This document shows positions 4,986 through 8,692 of a stretch of DNA of 8,692 nucleotides, piece after piece; position 1 is the stretch's first letter; every line of letters starts with the position of its first letter. Both the position numbers and the translations under genes were made by a program. Source of the DNA: Paludibacteraceae bacterium (GTDB taxonomy: Bacteria > Bacteroidota > Bacteroidia > Bacteroidales > Paludibacteraceae); contig JAGCMZ010000239.1 in the NCBI GenBank assembly GCA_017646225.1, positions 1 through 8,692 on the forward strand, given 5' to 3'. Below the pieces are notes generated by a model. That model searched no databases. It was not told the DNA's origin and saw only the letters and a program-made list of their open reading frames with translations.

Positions 4986-7646
4986 TTAAAACAGGGTTAT
5001 TTCTTGCGAATCGTTATTTTTTACGGTTTCATCGATGGTTTGAGGTTCTTCCTCAACCACTTCTTCGGGCAAACGAGTGGGTTCTAACTCTACTATCGAA
5101 GCTACCTTAAAGGTGGTAATGCGTTTGCCTTTTGCCTTGTAGCTTTTTAGTCCGATAAAGCTTTCAGCATCGATGGTAAGCGATGGTTGGTTGGCATCTG
5201 CCCCACCCATGGTTACCTCGATACGAGGATAAACCGTATCGGTTAACAAATACAAGGTAGATTTGGTATTTTCGCCCAAATACGATTGGGGTTTGGTGGT
5301 TGCCTCGAACGTAAAACGTTTTAAGTAAGGGAATTTTTGGTCGGCATCGAACAAGGCTGCCGTCCATATTTTGTTGGCATCAAATTTCTCGATGCGTAAA
5401 ATGTTGTCGGGATAGTGGTTGCCTGCGTCGGAATTGGTGGTAAACCAAGTGCCATTTTTTAGCACCACCAAAATCAAGTCGGATGGATTGAATTCACCCA
5501 ACAGTTCGCCCCTACCGTCGTAGTTAAGACGCAATACATCAAAATCGAACCATACCTTACGGCCACCCAATGTAGATTCGCCTTTGTGTTTCAGTACGAT
5601 ACGGTGCACATCGTTCTTGGTAAGGATATTACCCATGGCGCCACGGCCTTTGATGGCAATTTCGCTAAAGTCCATCTCGAACGATGTTTTCTTGATGCGT
5701 GGTTTGGGACGCAACAACACGCGCAACACCTCTGCCTCGCCATTGGGGTTAGCACTAAAGTACCAAATCTTAGAACCAGGCGTTCCTTGTGTTAGGTCGT
5801 ATTCTTTATCGCGGGTAAGACCGGTGGCTGCAAAACGTTTCATAAAGAAAGCGCCGTCTTTGCCATTGCGGTACACCGCATTGTAAACGGTACGTTGGTC
5901 GTTCTTTTTGAAGATACCCACATGAATAATGTTTTTACCCACATAAAGTTTATCGGCCACTTTTACCACCTTAAATTTACCGTCTTTGTAGAAGATAATG
6001 ATGTCGTCAATATCGGAACAATTGAACAAGAACTCGTCTTTTTTCAAGGCGGTTCCAATAAAGCCTTCTTCGCGGTTGATGTATAGTTTTTCGGTGGCTT
6101 CTACTACTTTAACCGCATCGATGGTATCGAAAATACGCACCTCTGTTTTGCGGGGATAAGCAGCCCCGTAGCGTTCTTTCAAATGGGCAAACCAATTGAT
6201 GGTGTACTCGGTAATGTGCGCCAAATTGTGTTTGGTTTCTTTTAAACGTGCATTGAGCGACGCCATGGTTTCGTCGGCGTTGTTGGACGAGAAACGCAAA
6301 ATACGCGCCATCTTGATTTCCATCAATTTGAGGATATCGTCTTTTTCTACCTCGCGACTGAGCGAAGGTTTGAAAGGTTCCAAACGTTTGTCGATGTGTG
6401 CCACCGCCTCGTCCATGGTTTTGCTATCTTCAAATTCTTTGTCTTTATAGATGCGTTCTTCAATAAAGATACGTTCGAGCGATAGCGCAAAAATGCTTTC
6501 TTGCAATTCGGCTTTTTGAATAAGCAACTCTTCTTTCAGCAAGCGAAGCGTATTATCGGTAGAGAATTTAAGCACATCCGATACCGACAAGAAATGGGGT
6601 TTTTCTTGGTATATAACGCAACAGTTAGGAGCAACGCTTAATTCGCAACCTGTAAAGGCATACAAAGCATCGATGGTTTTGTCGGTAGAACGACCGGCTG
6701 GCAAATGCACCAAAATTTCTACTTGTGCTGCCGTATTGTCGTCTACTTTTTTGATCTGAATTTTACCCTTATCGTTGGCCTTTAAAATGGACTCGATCAG
6801 TTTATCGGTGGTCATACCGTAAGGTATCTCGCTGATACAAAGGGTACGGTTATCGACCTTGCTGATTTTAGCACGTAATTTAACACGACTGCCCATGGCA
6901 CCATCGCGGTAACGGCTTACGTCAATGTAACCTCCCGTTGGAAAATCGGGGTACAGTTCAAATTCTTCTCCGTTCAAATAAGCAATCGCAGCATCAATTA
7001 CCTCGTTAAAGTTGTGAGGTAAGATTTTGGTTTGCAAACCTACAGCAATACCTTCTACCCCTTGCACCAAGAGCAACGGAAATTTTACAGGAAGCACGAT
7101 GGGTTCTTTGTTACGACCATCGTACGATAATTTCCACTCGGTCACTTTGGGACTAAACACCACCTCTAGGGCAAACTTGCTAAGGCGTGCCTCGATGTAA
7201 CGAGGAGCCGCTGCACTATCGCCCGTTAAAATATTCCCCCAGTTTCCTTGGCAATCGATGAGCAAATCTTTTTGGCCCAACTGAACCAAAGCATTGCCAA
7301 TAGAGGCATCGCCGTGTGGGTGAAATTGCATGGTGTGTCCAACAATATTGGCCACTTTGTTGTAACGGCCATCGTCCATGCGACGCATGGAATGCAAAAT
7401 ACGGCGTTGTACAGGTTTTAAGCCATCGTACAAATTAGGCACAGCACGGTCTAGAATAACGTACGACGCATAATCCAAAAACCAGTTTTGGAACATGCCC
7501 GATAAATGGTGCTTTATCTTTTCGTCTTTTAAATCTGGAACTACATAGGCCGTCTTAGAAACAGGTTTAGTTTCTTCTTGATCAGAAACTTGCGGCGTTT
7601 CTTGCAACGTACTTTCTACTTCTTTTGCGTCTAATTCTTTTTCCAT
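4986..7646 (-). CDS. parC: DNA topoisomerase IV subunit A (ParC-type)
   Basis: The DNA-cutting subunit of a type IIA topoisomerase, which would act with ParE (not in window) to unlink daughter chromosomes. In 886 residues I see an acidic N-terminal extension (1-36), the breakage-reunion domain with KPVQRRI (77-83), HPHGD (109-113) and catalytic Tyr150 in AAPRYIEAR (146-154), a tower and coiled-coil region to about 500, a C-terminal beta-pinwheel (about 510-850), and a Glu-rich tail (861-882). The GyrA box is replaced by a degenerate IKGRGAMG (665-672), favouring ParC over GyrA. Positions 114 and 118, matching the quinolone-contact Ser83 and Asp87 of E. coli GyrA, are Ala and Asn. The ATG at 7644-7646 has no Shine-Dalgarno sequence. 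It is the first gene of a parC-tsaE-folate operon and diverges from glyQS. A divergent GyrA is the less likely alternative. Confidence 0.93.
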   Translation of the reverse strand: MEKELDAKEVESTLQETPQVSDQEETKPVSKTAYVVPDLKDEKIKHHLSGMFQNWFLDYASYVILDRAVPNLYDGLKPVQRRILHSMRRMDDGRYNKVANIVGHTMQFHPHGDASIGNALVQLGQKDLLIDCQGNWGNILTGDSAAAPRYIEARLSKFALEVVFSPKVTEWKLSYDGRNKEPIVLPVKFPLLLVQGVEGIAVGLQTKILPHNFNEVIDAAIAYLNGEEFELYPDFPTGGYIDVSRYRDGAMGSRVKLRAKISKVDNRTLCISEIPYGMTTDKLIESILKANDKGKIQIKKVDDNTAAQVEILVHLPAGRSTDKTIDALYAFTGCELSVAPNCCVIYQEKPHFLSVSDVLKFSTDNTLRLLKEELLIQKAELQESIFALSLERIFIEERIYKDKEFEDSKTMDEAVAHIDKRLEPFKPSLSREVEKDDILKLMEIKMARILRFSSNNADETMASLNARLKETKHNLAHITEYTINWFAHLKERYGAAYPRKTEVRIFDTIDAVKVVEATEKLYINREEGFIGTALKKDEFLFNCSDIDDIIIFYKDGKFKVVKVADKLYVGKNIIHVGIFKKNDQRTVYNAVYRNGKDGAFFMKRFAATGLTRDKEYDLTQGTPGSKIWYFSANPNGEAEVLRVLLRPKPRIKKTSFEMDFSEIAIKGRGAMGNILTKNDVHRIVLKHKGESTLGGRKVWFDFDVLRLNYDGRGELLGEFNPSDLILVVLKNGTWFTTNSDAGNHYPDNILRIEKFDANKIWTAALFDADQKFPYLKRFTFEATTKPQSYLGENTKSTLYLLTDTVYPRIEVTMGGADANQPSLTIDAESFIGLKSYKAKGKRITTFKVASIVELEPTRLPEEVVEEEPQTIDETVKNNDSQEITLF

Positions 7647-7650
7647 GCAG

Positions 7651-7658
7651 TATATTTG
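7651..7658 (+). promoter_or_regulatory. Upstream candidate -7 box toward glyQS
   Basis: TATATTTG here is identical to the box at 7724-7731 and fits TAnnTTTG. It sits just upstream of the parC start codon and points toward glyQS, giving a possible leader of nearly 100 bases. A TTTG at 7624-7627 is the nearest -33 candidate, but its 23-base spacing is longer than usual. No open reading frame follows it before glyQS. Chance occurrence in A/T-rich DNA is possible. Confidence 0.3.
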
Positions 7659-7723
7659 GAGGTGATTTTAAGGTAAAATACAAAGTTTCGCCGTAAAATT
7701 ACAAAAAACTACGAAAAAAGGCC

Positions 7724-7731
7724 TATATTTG
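7724..7731 (+). promoter_or_regulatory. glyQS: Candidate -7 box for glyQS
   Basis: TATATTTG followed by C exactly fits the Bacteroidota -7 consensus TAnnTTTG. A transcript start near 7738 would give a leader of about 25 bases, A/T-rich and lacking a Shine-Dalgarno sequence, before the ATG at 7762. This layout is typical of strongly expressed genes in the phylum. No clear -33 TTTG is present. The leader is too short for a T-box or other riboswitch. Confidence 0.6.
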
Positions 7732-7761
7732 CACTCCAATTTTTAAACAAATTTATACGCT

Positions 7762-8692
7762 ATGGCTTCACAAGAAGATGTTTTTAAAAAATTAGTAGCC
7801 CACTGCAAAGAGTACGGTTTTGTATTCCCTTCGAGCGAAATCTACGATGGCGTAGGGGCTGTATACGATTATGGTCAAAACGGTGTTGAACTAAAAAATA
7901 ACATCAAAAAATATTGGTGGGACAGCATGATTTTGTTGCACGAAAACATTGTTGGTATCGATGCAGCTATCTTTATGCACCCTCCTACTTGGAAGGCCTC
8001 TGGACACGTTGATGCATTCAACGACCCATTGATTGATAACCGCGATAGCAAAAAACGTTACCGTGCCGACGTATTGATTGAAGAACAATTGGCTAAATAC
8101 GACGAAAAAATTGAAAAAGAATGCGATAAAGCGGCTAAACGTTTTGGCGAAAGCTTTGACAAAGAAATGTTTATCCAAACCAATGGCCGTGTTCAAGAAT
8201 ACGTACAAAAACGCACTGAGTTGCACACTCGTTTTGCAAAAGCATTAAACGATAGCAACCTAGAAGAACTAAAACAAATCATTCTAGATTACGAAATAGT
8301 TTGTCCTATCAGCGGTACCAAAAACTGGACCGACGTACGTCAATTCAACTTGATGTTCTCGACCGAAATGGGTTCTACTGCCGATGGTGCTATGAAAATT
8401 TACCTACGTCCCGAAACCGCTCAAGGTATCTTTGTAAACTACTTGAACGTACAAAAAACGGGTCGCATGAAAATTCCATTTGGTATTGCCCAAATTGGTA
8501 AAGCATTCCGTAACGAGATTGTGGCGCGTCAATTCATTTTCCGGATGCGCGAATTTGAACAAATGGAAATGCAATTCTTTGTTCGTCCAGGCGAAGAAAT
8601 GAAATGGTTTGAGCACTGGAAATCGTTCCGCTTAAAATCGCACAAAGCCCTTGGTCTTGGCGACCACAAATACCGCTATCACGATCACGACA
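7762..8692 (+). CDS. glyQS: Glycyl-tRNA synthetase, dimeric type, N-terminal part (runs off right edge)
   Basis: Charges tRNA-Gly with glycine in the cytoplasm; this is the single-chain class II form used by eukaryotes, archaea and some bacteria, not the bacterial alpha2-beta2 form. I translated 310 complete codons with no interruption; family members are about 500 residues, so the anticodon-binding domain is beyond the edge. Visible signatures are the N-terminal YGFVFPSSEIYDG (18-30), AVYDYGQNGVELKNNI (33-48), the glycine-site region TWKASGHVDAFNDP (76-89), RPETAQGIF (motif 2 approach), and motif 2 itself, GKAFRNEI followed by FRMREFEQMEM. A charged insertion between the halves of the catalytic domain carries many Lys and Glu residues. 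The ATG follows an A/T-rich leader and the promoter-like box at 7724-7731. The gene diverges from parC. Identification is very secure. Confidence 0.96.
   Translation, partial: MASQEDVFKKLVAHCKEYGFVFPSSEIYDGVGAVYDYGQNGVELKNNIKKYWWDSMILLHENIVGIDAAIFMHPPTWKASGHVDAFNDPLIDNRDSKKRYRADVLIEEQLAKYDEKIEKECDKAAKRFGESFDKEMFIQTNGRVQEYVQKRTELHTRFAKALNDSNLEELKQIILDYEIVCPISGTKNWTDVRQFNLMFSTEMGSTADGAMKIYLRPETAQGIFVNYLNVQKTGRMKIPFGIAQIGKAFRNEIVARQFIFRMREFEQMEMQFFVRPGEEMKWFEHWKSFRLKSHKALGLGDHKYRYHDHD

Noticed and set aside
7651..7761. Small plus-strand gene after the TATATTTG plus GGAGGTGAT pair
   Set aside because: All three frames meet stops within a few codons and no ATG lies at a suitable distance before glyQS.
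7667..7761. T-box or other riboswitch in front of glyQS
   Set aside because: The likely leader is about 25 bases, or at most about 100, and no T-box core, specifier stem or antiterminator was seen.
7891..8226. Minus-strand 111-residue hydrophobic-looking frame opposite glyQS
   Set aside because: The Phe/Val richness comes from reading the antisense of Lys/Glu-rich glyQS codons; the glyQS frame is conserved and uninterrupted.
1..8692. CRISPR array, insertion sequence, phage remnant or defence island
   Set aside because: No repeat-spacer pattern, transposase, integrase or terminal repeats were seen, and codon use looks even across genes; the window is conserved housekeeping DNA.

Overview
The window reads as ordinary chromosome from a member of the Bacteroidota, probably the Bacteroidales. 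Three things point there: promoter-like boxes of the TAnnTTTG type, start codons with almost no Shine-Dalgarno sequence, and protein families typical of that phylum (a ParC-type topoisomerase with a degenerate GyrA box, a lipoprotein type II glutaminyl cyclase, a dimeric glycyl-tRNA synthetase). This assignment is an inference from sequence style, not a database match. I see no mobile elements, CRISPR arrays, tRNAs or rRNAs, and no gene-free stretch longer than about 125 bases.

Layout, left to right. Positions 1-3135 hold a compact minus-strand operon, transcribed right to left: a LysE/RhtB-type transporter, a family 2 membrane glycosyltransferase, a glutaminyl-peptide cyclotransferase-like lipoprotein, and rnhB (RNase HII), which runs off the left edge. 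The first two genes share a TAATG stop/start, the next pair overlaps by 22 bases, and rnhB follows after 13 bases. Positions 3136-3258 are a divergent promoter region. Positions 3259-4023 hold lpxH (lipid A synthesis) on the plus strand, whose 3' end overlaps convergently with the next gene. Positions 4010-7646 hold a second minus-strand operon: parC (topoisomerase IV A subunit), tsaE (t6A tRNA modification ATPase) and a 5-formyltetrahydrofolate cyclo-ligase, spaced by 3 and 7 bases. Positions 7647-7761 are a second divergent promoter region, and from 7762 to the right edge lies the first part of glyQS.

Most genes are housekeeping: topoisomerase, tRNA modification, tRNA charging, folate, lipid A and RNA primer removal. 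The less routine part is the envelope-flavoured operon, where a periplasm-facing glutaminyl cyclase is co-transcribed with a membrane glycosyltransferase and a small exporter. I found no convincing undescribed system. The points worth a second look are residue-level (the ParC drug-contact positions, the LpxH HGH motif) and architectural (overlapping divergent promoters, a convergent 3' overlap with a hairpin).
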